64,000 bases of DNA, from assembly GCA_934726055.1 (NCBI GenBank), contig CAKVCZ010000004.1, positions 1-64,000 on the forward strand, in the 5' to 3' direction. This DNA is from an uncultured Candidatus Melainabacteria bacterium. Its GTDB lineage: Bacteria > Cyanobacteriota > Vampirovibrionia > Gastranaerophilales > Gastranaerophilaceae. The notes beneath the pieces were generated by a model that searched no databases, was not told where the DNA came from, and saw only the letters and a list, made by a program, of their open reading frames with translations. The stretch's first letter is position 1. Each line of letters begins with the position of its first letter. The translations under genes and the position numbers were made by a program. Below are positions 53,997 through 62,476 of this stretch, piece after piece.

Positions 53997-54755
53997 ATGA
54001 CAGTTAATTTTGGTATGATTAATCCATATATGTATTCAATGAATACAGCTGCGGATATAATGAATGCTCCACTAACGGGTGTAAGTACAATGGGTATGAC
54101 GATGCCAATGATGCCAACATACGGAGTAGGCACATTTGGTGGTGTTTTGAGTCCAAAATGTCAAATGCAAATGATGTCGCAATGGGATAATTTTGGTATT
54201 GACAGACAAGTTGCAATGTATAAAAATAACAACAATGCTCAATTCAGAATGGCATCTCAAAATGAAACTATTTCAAGACAAATTCAAATTTTGCAAAATG
54301 AAATAAAAGAAAATAATTTAGATAATGTAAAAGCTGAATATGATAAATTAGTTCTTGCGGTTAAAAATTCATACGGTAAACAACTAAGTACAGGGCTAAG
54401 TGCAGAAGAAGAAGAATTGCAATTGAAAGCTTATGCAGAAAGATTATATTCTCAACAAACAGGTTCGTACCTTGCTGATGATATAAAAAATAATTCTTCA
54501 AGTTCGTTTATGTCCGGTGTTAAAAAGATATTATCATTCGGTTTCTCAAATAGAAAAACAGCTGATGAAACAGTAGCATATATAACAGGTGCAAAACAAA
54601 CTGTATCTTCAAAAGCTGCAAAAGTTGCAGGTTCGGCAACAGCAGGTGCAGGTATCGGTGCAGCAGTTGGTACATTTATCTGTCCTGGAGTTGGAACATT
54701 AATTGGTGCAGGTATCGGTGCAGTTATTACTGGTTTAACAGGCGGTTTAACTTAA
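53997..54755 (+). CDS. Met-rich protein with C-terminal glycine zipper
   Basis: A 252-residue protein that I cannot assign. Residues 1-60 are Met/Gly/Thr-rich (NTAADIMNAPLTGVSTMGMTM). Residues 70-170 are helical and charged (coiled-coil prone, ISRQIQILQNEIKENNLDNV). Residues 205-252 are a glycine zipper (GAGIGAAVGTFICPGVG and a second GAGIGAVITGLTGG), which can insert into membranes as in colicin-like, VapA-like or OmpA-associated proteins. There is no signal peptide. It has its own promoter and terminator. It may be a membrane-active or cell-envelope protein; there is no immunity-like neighbour. Confidence 0.7.
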   Translation: MTVNFGMINPYMYSMNTAADIMNAPLTGVSTMGMTMPMMPTYGVGTFGGVLSPKCQMQMMSQWDNFGIDRQVAMYKNNNNAQFRMASQNETISRQIQILQNEIKENNLDNVKAEYDKLVLAVKNSYGKQLSTGLSAEEEELQLKAYAERLYSQQTGSYLADDIKNNSSSSFMSGVKKILSFGFSNRKTADETVAYITGAKQTVSSKAAKVAGSATAGAGIGAAVGTFICPGVGTLIGAGIGAVITGLTGGLT

Positions 54756-54787
54756 TAAATTGAAACTCTAAAATTATTAAATAAACA

Positions 54788-54816
54788 AAAAAGGCTCTTT
54801 ATAAAAGAGCCTTTTT
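54788..54816. terminator. Bidirectional terminator
   Basis: A perfect 13-bp stem (54788-54800 with 54804-54816) has a three-base loop and T-runs on both sides. It serves the convergent glycine-zipper and ferritin genes. Confidence 0.9.
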
Positions 54817-54817
54817 G

Positions 54818-55306
54818 CTATTGTCTTGAATGTAATTCTCTATCAATATGATAAAGTGCACTTTTACTTTCCCCAAATAACTTTAATTTAGAATAAATAT
54901 TGTATGTAGTTGCTTCTTCTTCAATTTGCTCTTCAAGCATTTTTTCCAAGAAGCATTTTGTTGTGAAAGCATTTTCTTCATTCGCAATTATAGTAACGCT
55001 TTTAAGTGATTCGGTTATATATTTTTCATGGTTAAGAATTTCTTTAATGCTTTCGATTGGCGATTTAAATATATGTGTGGGTGAATTTATTTGATTAAAT
55101 TCTATTTTACCGTTTAATGCTGTCAAGAAATTAAAAATCATTATTCCGTGTTCAATCTCTTCGTTTGCTTGCTTTTTACACCAATGACCGAAACCGCTTA
55201 GTCCGTGTTCATTAAAAAAGTGTGCAATTGACAGGTATAAATATGCAGAGTAAAATTCTTTATTTATTTGAACATTTAGTGCATTATTTAATCTTTCGCT
55301 AAGCAT
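54818..55306 (-). CDS. ftn: Bacterial non-haem ferritin
   Basis: A 162-residue ferritin-like di-iron protein that oxidises and stores iron. The four-helix bundle shows the ferroxidase ligands: Glu in NKEFYSAYLYLS, E and H in NEEIEHG, then NEENAFTT and LEEQIEEE. Length and pattern match bacterial Ftn. It lies 1 base after the desulfoferrodoxin gene, forming an oxidative/iron stress operon. Confidence 0.92.
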   Translation of the reverse strand: MLSERLNNALNVQINKEFYSAYLYLSIAHFFNEHGLSGFGHWCKKQANEEIEHGIMIFNFLTALNGKIEFNQINSPTHIFKSPIESIKEILNHEKYITESLKSVTIIANEENAFTTKCFLEKMLEEQIEEEATTYNIYSKLKLFGESKSALYHIDRELHSRQ

Positions 55307-55307
55307 T

Positions 55308-55700
55308 TTAAATATCTCCTTTAAATAATCCGTGAATATTGCATAAGGCTCTTGCCCAAAGTGAGTTATTGCTTGTTTTTAAATTTAGTTCAGGTTCATC
55401 TTCGATTGATAAGAATTTTGTTTTTACATATTTTTCGTCGTTTGAAATTGCTTGAATAAAGCTAATATGATGTTCATTAGTCATAGGATGTTTTACTGCA
55501 CCTACACGAATTTTTACATTATCAATTTCTTTTTCAATTACCGGAATATGTTTTTCGTTTAAGTCCTCAATTTCTGAAGTATTATTATTTATTAGTTCCA
55601 TAGGTTGATTACAGCATACAAGTTCACCAACACCTTCTTGTAATATTTCAACTATGTTATTACATATATGGCATCTGTATAATTCAAGTTTTTTTGTCAT
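55308..55700 (-). CDS. dfx: Desulfoferrodoxin (superoxide reductase, class II-type)
   Basis: A 130-residue protein that reduces superoxide to hydrogen peroxide, typical of anaerobes. The N-terminal desulforedoxin domain has CHIC (residues 10-13) and the CC pair (29-30), an FeCys4 centre. The C-terminal neelaredoxin domain has His residues in EKHIPV and VKHPMTNEHHI and the Cys ligand ALCNIHG. It starts after AAGGAGAG and is co-transcribed with ferritin. Divergent from the YkgJ-like gene across an 84-base gap. Confidence 0.94.
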   Translation of the reverse strand: MTKKLELYRCHICNNIVEILQEGVGELVCCNQPMELINNNTSEIEDLNEKHIPVIEKEIDNVKIRVGAVKHPMTNEHHISFIQAISNDEKYVKTKFLSIEDEPELNLKTSNNSLWARALCNIHGLFKGDI

Positions 55701-55748
55701 ATTGCTCTCCTTTTTATGTAAGTATATTTAGAACTTAATTTTTTAACA

Positions 55749-55777
55749 TTGGTAACTTGACTAATTTGTGCTAACAT
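55749..55777 (+). promoter_or_regulatory. Promoter of the YkgJ-like gene
   Basis: TTGGTA, a 17-base spacer and TAACAT lie just 7 bases before ATG 55785. As with the promoter at 43202-43229, the transcript would be leaderless, and no Shine-Dalgarno is seen. Confidence 0.45.
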
Positions 55778-55784
55778 TTTTAGT

Positions 55785-56399
55785 ATGGAAAATTTAAAAG
55801 AACATTATGAAAATTTAGTTCAACAATACAGAAAGATATTTGTTTCGGTTTTGCATGCAATGCAGGGTGAAATAAATAGTTTGAAGCATGAAGAAATTGC
55901 AAATTATTTGGATGTTGAAGTGGAAAAGCATCTTGAGTTGCAAAGAAAATTGGTAAAAGAGAAAAGAGAACAATTTAGGTGTGGGATGTGTGGTGCGTGT
56001 TGCAGACTTGCAATTAGTGAGTTCTCTCCTGTCCAATTGTTAGAAAAAGCTTCAAGAGGCGATAAATATGCTCAGGAATTTACTTCAGTTTTTACTCCTT
56101 ATGAAGATATGAGTGAGCCTGAAAAGCAATTTAAATTGTATGTAGATTTGATAAATGAATCTGGAGAAAAGGTTTATTATTATCATTGTAATAAGGTTAC
56201 AGAAGATAATAAGTGTCCGGATTACGAAAATCGACCTTCGATTTGTCGTGATTATCCGGATAATCCTATTCAAATGCTTCATCCGACTTGTACTTTTGTG
56301 GGCTGGCATGAAAGTATCCAAAAAATTGTTTTAACGATAAAAGCAATTTCAGAAATAAGAACTCATTTTAAAAAAGAATTGGAAAAAGGTAATATTTGA
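55785..56399 (+). CDS. YkgJ-family cysteine-cluster protein
   Basis: A 204-residue protein of the YkgJ (zinc- or iron-chelating) family. It contains FRCGMCGACCRLAISEFSP (residues about 65-83), YHCNKVTEDNKCPDYENRPSICRDYP and LHPTC. These eight or so cysteines form the conserved metal site; function in the family is not settled. An N-terminal helical extension (1-60) is Lys/Glu-rich. It starts with an AUG very close to the -10 box. Confidence 0.8.
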   Translation: MENLKEHYENLVQQYRKIFVSVLHAMQGEINSLKHEEIANYLDVEVEKHLELQRKLVKEKREQFRCGMCGACCRLAISEFSPVQLLEKASRGDKYAQEFTSVFTPYEDMSEPEKQFKLYVDLINESGEKVYYYHCNKVTEDNKCPDYENRPSICRDYPDNPIQMLHPTCTFVGWHESIQKIVLTIKAISEIRTHFKKELEKGNI

Positions 56400-56509
56400 T
56401 TTATTTTTTGTTTATAAATTAAGTTAAGTTTTGTGCCAAATTATTAATGATATGCTATAATTTTTTTACTCGTTGTAAAATTAATTTGAGGATTTATAGA
56501 TATTATAAA

Positions 56510-57538
56510 ATGGAAAAGGTTGTACTTTCAGGATTAAGAGCAGACGATTTTGAAACAATAGTAGAAAAATTAAAAGGTTCTAAATTCAGAGCAAAACAAA
56601 TTCAAAATTGGATATATTTAAAATCTGTTTCATCAATTGATGAAATGTCTGATTTATCACTCAAATTTAGAGAAGAATTAAGTAAGATTGCTGTTGTTAC
56701 TACCTCAAAAATTAAAAGAAAACAGGTAAGTTCAGATGGTACTATAAAGTACCTTGTAGAATATTCAGACGGTCAGTGCGTGGAAACTGTTTTAATGAGA
56801 TTTGATAATCGAGCAAATTTAACGGCTTGTGTTAGTTCTCAAGTAGGGTGTGCTGTAAATTGTTCATTCTGTGCAACAGGAAAAGGTGGTTTTGTAAGAA
56901 ATTTAACTTCTTCAGAGATTGTAGATCAGGTTTTAACAATACAAAGGGATACAGGTCTAAAGGTTACGAATGTTGTATTCATGGGGCAAGGTGAACCTTT
57001 GTTAAATTTGGATAATGTTTTAGGGGCAATTGATTTGTTAAATGTTAATTGTCAAATCGGAGCGAGGAGGATAACAGTATCTACAAGTGGTATTGCACCG
57101 AATGTGGAAAATTTTGCAAAGGCAAATTCTCAATCAACATTGGCTTGGTCATTGCATGCTCCAACTGATGAAATTAGAAATCAAATTATGCCTATAAATA
57201 AAAAATATCCTATAAGCGAAATGAAAAAAGCTTTGGATAAATATTTTGAAATCGCAGGGAGAAGGGTTACAATTGAATATTTATTGATAAGTGGTTTAAC
57301 AGATACTTTTGAGTGTGCCAAAAAACTTGCAGAGTTATTAAGGGGCATAAAATGTAATATAAATCTTATTCCATACAATTCAGTTGTAGAAAATGACTAT
57401 AAAAAACCAACTAATGATTCAATAATGAAATTCAAGTATATATTAGAACATTCAGGTAAAAAAGTAACAGTAAGACTTGAAAGAGGTGCGGATATAGATG
57501 CTGCTTGTGGGCAATTAAGGGGGAAAGTTGCAACATAA
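56510..57538 (+). CDS. rlmN: Dual-specificity 23S rRNA/tRNA adenine C2-methyltransferase
   Basis: A radical-SAM enzyme methylating A2503 of 23S rRNA and A37 of some tRNAs. The 342-residue protein starts MEKVVLSGLRADDF and carries the cluster motif C114-x3-C118-x2-C121, VFMGQGEPLLN, the W-S-LHAP segment and the methyl-carrying Cys333 in AACGQLRG. Met at 56510 is chosen over an upstream ATG because it gives the family N-terminus; GAGGA is about 19 bases before it. The 3' end overlaps the next gene by 11 bases. Confidence 0.94.
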   Translation: MEKVVLSGLRADDFETIVEKLKGSKFRAKQIQNWIYLKSVSSIDEMSDLSLKFREELSKIAVVTTSKIKRKQVSSDGTIKYLVEYSDGQCVETVLMRFDNRANLTACVSSQVGCAVNCSFCATGKGGFVRNLTSSEIVDQVLTIQRDTGLKVTNVVFMGQGEPLLNLDNVLGAIDLLNVNCQIGARRITVSTSGIAPNVENFAKANSQSTLAWSLHAPTDEIRNQIMPINKKYPISEMKKALDKYFEIAGRRVTIEYLLISGLTDTFECAKKLAELLRGIKCNINLIPYNSVVENDYKKPTNDSIMKFKYILEHSGKKVTVRLERGADIDAACGQLRGKVAT

Positions 57539-59468
57539 TCCTGTTTTAGATGCTAATTTGGCGTGTATTTCACGTTATAATCCAAAATTAAGCGAAAAAA
57601 TTATTAAAATAACAGAATTAAAAAATGAGATTTATTTTGCTCAAACAGTTTTGAATGAGCCTAATTTGGTTTATAACGGCTTTTTTTTACATGATTTAAA
57701 CGGTGCAGAAAATGAAGCTGTCGAAATCTTTAATAAAACTGAAAATCATCCTCTGATGTTGCATGTTATATATGGTTTTGGTTTGGGATATTTGTTTCAA
57801 CAGTTTGCTAATAATTCAAAAGGTATTGTTTTGTTGTATGAGCCTAATATTGAAATTTTAGCTGCGACATTAGAAGTTGTTGATTTTACAAATGAACTAT
57901 CAAGAAGAAATGTATATGTATTTAATGATTTTGAAACTCTTTTAGAAGTGTATAAAAAAAGCTATACTCAAGATTCAAAAACTGTTATTTCTCTATTGCC
58001 TAGTTATAATCGAATATTTACTGAAGAATTGAAAGCATTTGTGCATAATCTGCAATGGGAAATGGGTGCGATAATAATAGATAATAATTATATTAGAGGC
58101 AGATTGTTAACATCAATTAAAAATGTTTTTGAAAATATGGAGTATGTTATAAAAGAACCTCCGATAACAGTATTAAAAAATTTGTATAAAAATAAGACAG
58201 CACTGGTTGTATCTGCCGGACCGACTTTAGATAAAAATTTAGATACTATAAAGCAAAACAGAGAAAAATTTGTTTTAATTGCAGTTGGTAATGCGACAAG
58301 AACCTTGTGTTTGAACGGTATAACTCCAGACTTTGTTACTATTGTTGATATGTGTAATTCAACTTCGCAAATTGAGGGGTTAGATTTAAGTAATTCAAAT
58401 TTGATTTTAGAACCGCTAACAAATCTTGATATGCATAAGGCTGCTTTCAAAAATATTTTTTCATATCCGTCAGTTACAAGTTTTGCAAACACATTGTGGG
58501 CAGATTGGGCAGGCATAGATGTGTCTAATTTAGTTTCTATTGGCACGGTGTCTTACATGGCTCTTTATTGTGCAGTTATATTTGGTTGTAAAGACATAAT
58601 TCTTGTCGGACAAGATTTTGCATATGTTGATGGAAAATGCTATTCTTCCGGCTCAAAACAAAATATTATAACGTATAGCGTTGATCAAAAAACCGGAAAA
58701 GTTGAGATAATAGCAGATGTAAATAAGTTAAAAGATGCTTTAACATCTGATAGTGCAGGATGTAGTGATGATGAAAAATTAGAAATTGCAAAAATTCGCT
58801 TAAACATGATTAAAAATAATTTGGTTACTGTTGATGGCATTGGAGGTAATAAATTACCGACAACAGTAGATTATGCATCTTTTCTTATTCAGTTTGAAAA
58901 ATTTGCAAATAAGTTTAAAGATAGATTAAATTTGTATAATACGTCTTTGGTTGGTGCAAAAATAAATGGTTTTAAGGATATTCCATTGAGAGATATATTA
59001 AAAGAAAAGACTATTATGGAAAAGCCTATACTGAATACAGCCTATGCATATGATTTAACCAAAATTATTAACAATTTTGAAAAGGAACTAAAATATTTAC
59101 TTGATACTGAAAAGTTGTTAGGATTAAAAGATGGCATAATAAAAACATTCAAAGATGCTTACCAATTAAAATTAAGTGTTAACGACACATGTTTAATGCA
59201 ATTTAAGCAGTTAATGACATTGTATATAGATTTTAAAGAAAACTATTGTGCAAAAAGCAAATTATTGAATTGCATTCAAATGCCTTCATATTTGTTGTTG
59301 GAACCTGAATTGCGAAAAGCAGAGGCATCTGATATGAAGGATATTTTAAATTTATTTAATGCTTTGGTTGTATATTTAGATACAGTTTTTATAGATGTAA
59401 AAGAGTTTAAAAATATATTGGAAATAAAGAGGGAATTATTAAATGAAATGCTTAATTCAAAGGGTTAA
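57528..59468 (+). CDS. Maf/DUF115-type (6-hydroxymethylpterin kinase-like) protein
   Basis: A 646-residue protein of the motility-accessory-factor (Maf)/DUF115 family. The central Rossmann-like DUF115 domain (about 205-430) has TALVVSAGPTLDKNLDTIK, GNATRTLCLNGITPDFVTIVD and IILVGQDFAY. An N-terminal alpha/beta domain (1-200) and a helical C-terminus (480-646) flank it. In flagellate bacteria Maf proteins transfer nonulosonic acids to flagellin; no flagellar gene is in the window, so pilins or other surface proteins may be the target (inference). Starts at TTG 57528 with a GGGGG ribosome site inside rlmN. Its last codons overlap dtd. Confidence 0.78.
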   Translation: MQHNPVLDANLACISRYNPKLSEKIIKITELKNEIYFAQTVLNEPNLVYNGFFLHDLNGAENEAVEIFNKTENHPLMLHVIYGFGLGYLFQQFANNSKGIVLLYEPNIEILAATLEVVDFTNELSRRNVYVFNDFETLLEVYKKSYTQDSKTVISLLPSYNRIFTEELKAFVHNLQWEMGAIIIDNNYIRGRLLTSIKNVFENMEYVIKEPPITVLKNLYKNKTALVVSAGPTLDKNLDTIKQNREKFVLIAVGNATRTLCLNGITPDFVTIVDMCNSTSQIEGLDLSNSNLILEPLTNLDMHKAAFKNIFSYPSVTSFANTLWADWAGIDVSNLVSIGTVSYMALYCAVIFGCKDIILVGQDFAYVDGKCYSSGSKQNIITYSVDQKTGKVEIIADVNKLKDALTSDSAGCSDDEKLEIAKIRLNMIKNNLVTVDGIGGNKLPTTVDYASFLIQFEKFANKFKDRLNLYNTSLVGAKINGFKDIPLRDILKEKTIMEKPILNTAYAYDLTKIINNFEKELKYLLDTEKLLGLKDGIIKTFKDAYQLKLSVNDTCLMQFKQLMTLYIDFKENYCAKSKLLNCIQMPSYLLLEPELRKAEASDMKDILNLFNALVVYLDTVFIDVKEFKNILEIKRELLNEMLNSKG

Positions 59469-59880
59469 ACATGCATCTGTAACAATTGAAGGTAATTTAT
59501 ATTCAAAAATTAGGCATGGTATATTGGCATTTGTCGGTGTTGAAAAAGGTGATACTATTGAAAATGCTGAAAAGCTTGCAGATAAAGTTTTGAAATTACG
59601 CATATTTGAAGATGAAAATGGTAAAATGAATCGTTCAATATCTGATATTTCAGGAGAAATCTTGATTGTGTCGCAATTTACCTTGTGTGGAGATTGTCAA
59701 AAAGGTACTCGTCCAAGTTTTGATAACTCCGAAAAACCTGATCTTGCCTTAAAGCTGTATGAAGATTTTATTAATATTGTAAGAAAGTCTGGAATAGGTG
59801 TACAAACCGGAAAATTCGCTGCAATGATGGATGTTGAACTTATTAATGATGGCCCTGTAACATTTCTGTTACAAAAATAA
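59443..59880 (+). CDS. dtd: D-aminoacyl-tRNA deacylase
   Basis: Dtd removes D-amino acids (and Gly) mis-attached to tRNA. The 145-residue protein has the two conserved motifs SQFTLCGDCQKGTRPSF and the Gly-cis-Pro NDGPVTF. The full N-terminus MKCLIQRVKHASVTIEGN is typical. Its start overlaps the previous gene by 26 bases. Confidence 0.95.
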   Translation: MKCLIQRVKHASVTIEGNLYSKIRHGILAFVGVEKGDTIENAEKLADKVLKLRIFEDENGKMNRSISDISGEILIVSQFTLCGDCQKGTRPSFDNSEKPDLALKLYEDFINIVRKSGIGVQTGKFAAMMDVELINDGPVTFLLQK

Positions 59881-59909
59881 TTGATTTTTATTTTGACCTC
59901 TGTTATAAT
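59881..59909 (+). promoter_or_regulatory. Strong promoter for the zinc-ribbon/RG-repeat gene and rimM-trmD
   Basis: TTGATT, a 17-base spacer and a perfect TATAAT start immediately after the dtd stop codon. They give a leader of about 138 bases before ATG 60055. The leader holds three very short ATG-stop frames (near 59979, 60014 and 60031). Confidence 0.7.
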
Positions 59910-60054
59910 ATCTTAGGTACACGAATTATAATAAGTTATTAAGGAAATATACGTTTAGAAATTTATTATTTGATTAGTATGGTAGAAAGCAAATAGATTT
60001 AAGTCCGTTTTATATGGGTAGGATTTATTAAATGAAAAATTAAGAGGCATTACT

Positions 60055-61266
60055 ATGTATGTAAACAAATGTATTAAATGTGGATCAGAGTTTGAAACGA
60101 AAAATCCGAAAAGGGTTATTTGTCCAAATTGTTTGTATCCTGATAAGAGCATGATGCCGGGAAATGATTCCGGTAATCATGATGCAAATGATCAGCAACA
60201 ACGTAGTGCAGGAGAAGAACAAAATCAAAATTATTCTTCAAGTTATAATTCAGAAAACTCCGGTTATAGCCATGACGGGTATTCTTCAGGTGGATATTCA
60301 ACAGGGGGTTATTCAGCCGGTGGATATTCAGCAGGCGGTTATTCTGCTGGCGGATATGATAACAGAGGTCAAGGCGGTTATCAATCTCGTGGCGGATATG
60401 ATAACAGAAATCAAGGTGGTTACCAATCACGCGGTGGATACAATAATAGAGGTCAAGGTGGTTACCAATCCCGTGGTGGATATGATAACAGAGGTCAAGG
60501 TGGTTACCAATCTCGTGGCGGATATGATAACAGAAATCAAGGCGGTTATCAATCACGCGGCGGATATAGTAACAGAAACCAAGGCCCGCAACGTGGTGGA
60601 TTCAATAGAGGAAATTCTCGTCCGGGTGGTTTCCAAAATCGCAGACCTGGTGGCAGACCTCAAAGACCTCAGCAGCAAAAACAATTACTTATTAATAAGG
60701 AACAGTTAGAACAAATTGAAGCATTATATAAGACAATGTTACCATTGCCTAATCCTGATGCACATGAAGTAATTGGTGAAAAAATAGGGTTAGAACCTAA
60801 AAAAGTATTCTTTGGTATAAATTTGGTAAGACAAAAAATGATGTTGCCAAAATTACCGTTCCCAAAACGTAAGTTGGCAATTTCTCCGGATCAGTTAATG
60901 GCTATAAGAAGTTTGTATGAGCCAATGTTGCCATTGCCTCCGATTGGATGCCATAAAATTATTGCACTTCAATTAAAGATGGATGAATGGCGTGTTCACG
61001 TTGGTATCGGTTTAATTCGAGGACAAATGGGACTTGAAAGATGGAATTCTGACAGACCTGATGCTCCAGAAGAATTTAAAAACAGTAAACCGGTTGAACC
61101 CGTTGAAACCGTTGAAACTGAAGAAAAACCTAAAAGAACACGAAAATCTAAAAAAGCTGAAGCTGAGGAAGCTCCAAGTGAAATAGTTTCTGAAGAAAAA
61201 GAAGTTGAACAAAAGCCTGAAAAGAAAACAAGAGGTAGAAAACCTAAAAAAACAGATGAAGAATAG
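60055..61266 (+). CDS. Zinc-ribbon / RG-repeat / duplicated-domain nucleic-acid-binding-like protein
   Basis: I know no family for this 403-residue protein. The N-terminus is a zinc ribbon (CIKC at 6-9, CPNC at 23-26). Residues 60-200 are a low-complexity Gly/Tyr/Arg/Ser/Asn region: GYSAG-type repeats, then five copies of a 14-residue GGYDNRxQGGYQSR unit, then Arg/Gly/Pro-rich sequence. Residues 211-262 and 274-325 are a duplicated domain: LLxNKEQLEQIxALYxxMLPLP, then I-x-L-x4-V-x-IGI-x-LIR-x-QM. The tail (350-403) is Lys/Arg/Glu-rich with AT-hook-like cores RTRKSKK and TRGRKPKK. Everything points to RNA or DNA binding. It precedes rimM and trmD, ribosome and tRNA maturation genes, whose start it overlaps. 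Confidence 0.8.
   Translation: MYVNKCIKCGSEFETKNPKRVICPNCLYPDKSMMPGNDSGNHDANDQQQRSAGEEQNQNYSSSYNSENSGYSHDGYSSGGYSTGGYSAGGYSAGGYSAGGYDNRGQGGYQSRGGYDNRNQGGYQSRGGYNNRGQGGYQSRGGYDNRGQGGYQSRGGYDNRNQGGYQSRGGYSNRNQGPQRGGFNRGNSRPGGFQNRRPGGRPQRPQQQKQLLINKEQLEQIEALYKTMLPLPNPDAHEVIGEKIGLEPKKVFFGINLVRQKMMLPKLPFPKRKLAISPDQLMAIRSLYEPMLPLPPIGCHKIIALQLKMDEWRVHVGIGLIRGQMGLERWNSDRPDAPEEFKNSKPVEPVETVETEEKPKRTRKSKKAEAEEAPSEIVSEEKEVEQKPEKKTRGRKPKKTDEE
60349..60558 (+). repeat. Five tandem 42-bp coding repeats
   Basis: Five copies of a 42-base unit encode GGYDNRxQGGYQSR (Asp/Asn and Gly/Asn variants), followed by a partial copy. The copies differ mostly at synonymous third bases, which suggests selection for the protein repeat, not a fresh duplication. 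Confidence 0.9.
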
Positions 61267-61771
61267 TGAATATATTTCTGTCGGAAAAATATTAAATTTT
61301 CATGGTGTGCAAGGTGAAGCAAAAGTAGGTTATTCTAAGAATCAAAAAGATTTCTTAGCAAATCTTAGGCTTGCCTACATTTTGATAGAAAATGAATATA
61401 AGCCAATGAAAATAAAGTATGTAAAATTTAATAATAAATTTGCTATTATAAAATTTGAGGGTATTAATTCTATTAATGACATATTGTTATATAAAAACAT
61501 GCTAATATATGTTCCTCAAGACGAGTTTGAAGAATCATTGGAAGATGGTGAATATCTTGTTGATGATTTGATTGGTTTAGACGTTTACACAAATGATAAA
61601 AAAGTTGGTGTAGTAGTTGGTGTATCTTCAAACGGGGCAAATGATTTGCTTTCTGTGAGAGGATTATCAAAAAAAATATCTCTTGTGCCATTTGTAAATG
61701 CTATTGTGCCTGAGGTTGATATAAAAAATAAAAAAGTTTATGTTACAGAGATTCAAGGTTTGATTGAGTAA
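61256..61771 (+). CDS. rimM: Ribosome maturation factor RimM
   Basis: RimM helps assemble the 30S head near uS19. The 171-residue protein opens MKNSEYISVGKILNFHGVQGEAKV, has the PRC-barrel part LVDDLIGLDVYTNDKKVGVVVGV and closes LSLVPFVNAIVPEVDIKNKKVYV-like. The ATG at 61256, inside the end of the RG-repeat gene, is chosen to give this N-terminus; an earlier ATG would add 17 basic residues. It overlaps trmD by one base (TAATG). Confidence 0.93.
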   Translation: MKNSEYISVGKILNFHGVQGEAKVGYSKNQKDFLANLRLAYILIENEYKPMKIKYVKFNNKFAIIKFEGINSINDILLYKNMLIYVPQDEFEESLEDGEYLVDDLIGLDVYTNDKKVGVVVGVSSNGANDLLSVRGLSKKISLVPFVNAIVPEVDIKNKKVYVTEIQGLIE

Positions 61772-62454
61772 TGCAATTTGATGTTTTAACTTTATTTCCT
61801 GAAATGATAGACTCTTATTGTAGTTACAGTATATTAAAAAGAGCATCTGAGAATAATGCAATTACTGTAAATACTGTTAATCCTCGTGATTTTACGGAGG
61901 ATAAGCATAAAAAAGTTGATGATACTCCTTATGGAGGCGGTGCAGGTATGGTTTTGATGGCACAACCTTATGTTGATGCTTATGAAAGTATTTCAAAAAC
62001 TGATAAATCTTGCACAATAATGATGACTCCGCAAGGTGAGCCTTTCAGTAATGATATTGCAAAAGATTTAGCTGATTATAGCCAAATAATTATTCTTTGT
62101 GGACATTATGAAGGTTATGATGAGAGAATAAGAGAGATTATAAAACCCAGAGAAATTTCAATTGGTGATTTTGTGCTAACGGGTGGAGAATTGCCCGCAT
62201 TATGTTTAATTGATTGTGTAAGTCGTAAACTTGATGGTGTATTAGGTAAAATTGAATCAGCAGAAGAAGATAGTTTTGAAAACGGTTTGTTAGAGTACCC
62301 CCAATACACAAAACCTCGAACATACAGAGGATATGATGTTCCTGAAGTGTTATTAAGCGGAAATCATAAAGAAATAAATGAATACCGCCATAATCAAATG
62401 ATAGAGAGAACAAAACTAAAAAGACCGGATTTATATAATAAATACGTTAATTAA
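61771..62454 (+). CDS. trmD: tRNA (guanine37-N1)-methyltransferase
   Basis: TrmD makes m1G37 and prevents frameshifting. The 227-residue SPOUT (trefoil-knot) enzyme starts MQFDVLTLFPEMI and has DDTPYGGGAGMVLMAQP, ILCGHYEGYDERI, SIGDFVLTGGELPAL (knot and SAM site) and LEYPQYTKPRTYRG. The rimM-trmD order is widely conserved. Translationally coupled to rimM. Confidence 0.97.
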   Translation: MQFDVLTLFPEMIDSYCSYSILKRASENNAITVNTVNPRDFTEDKHKKVDDTPYGGGAGMVLMAQPYVDAYESISKTDKSCTIMMTPQGEPFSNDIAKDLADYSQIIILCGHYEGYDERIREIIKPREISIGDFVLTGGELPALCLIDCVSRKLDGVLGKIESAEEDSFENGLLEYPQYTKPRTYRGYDVPEVLLSGNHKEINEYRHNQMIERTKLKRPDLYNKYVN

Positions 62455-62476
62455 AATATATAGTTTAATACAATGA

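Noticed and set aside
60349..60558. CRISPR-like or satellite array
   Set aside because: The 42-base repeats stay in frame within a protein, have no unique spacers and vary at third positions.
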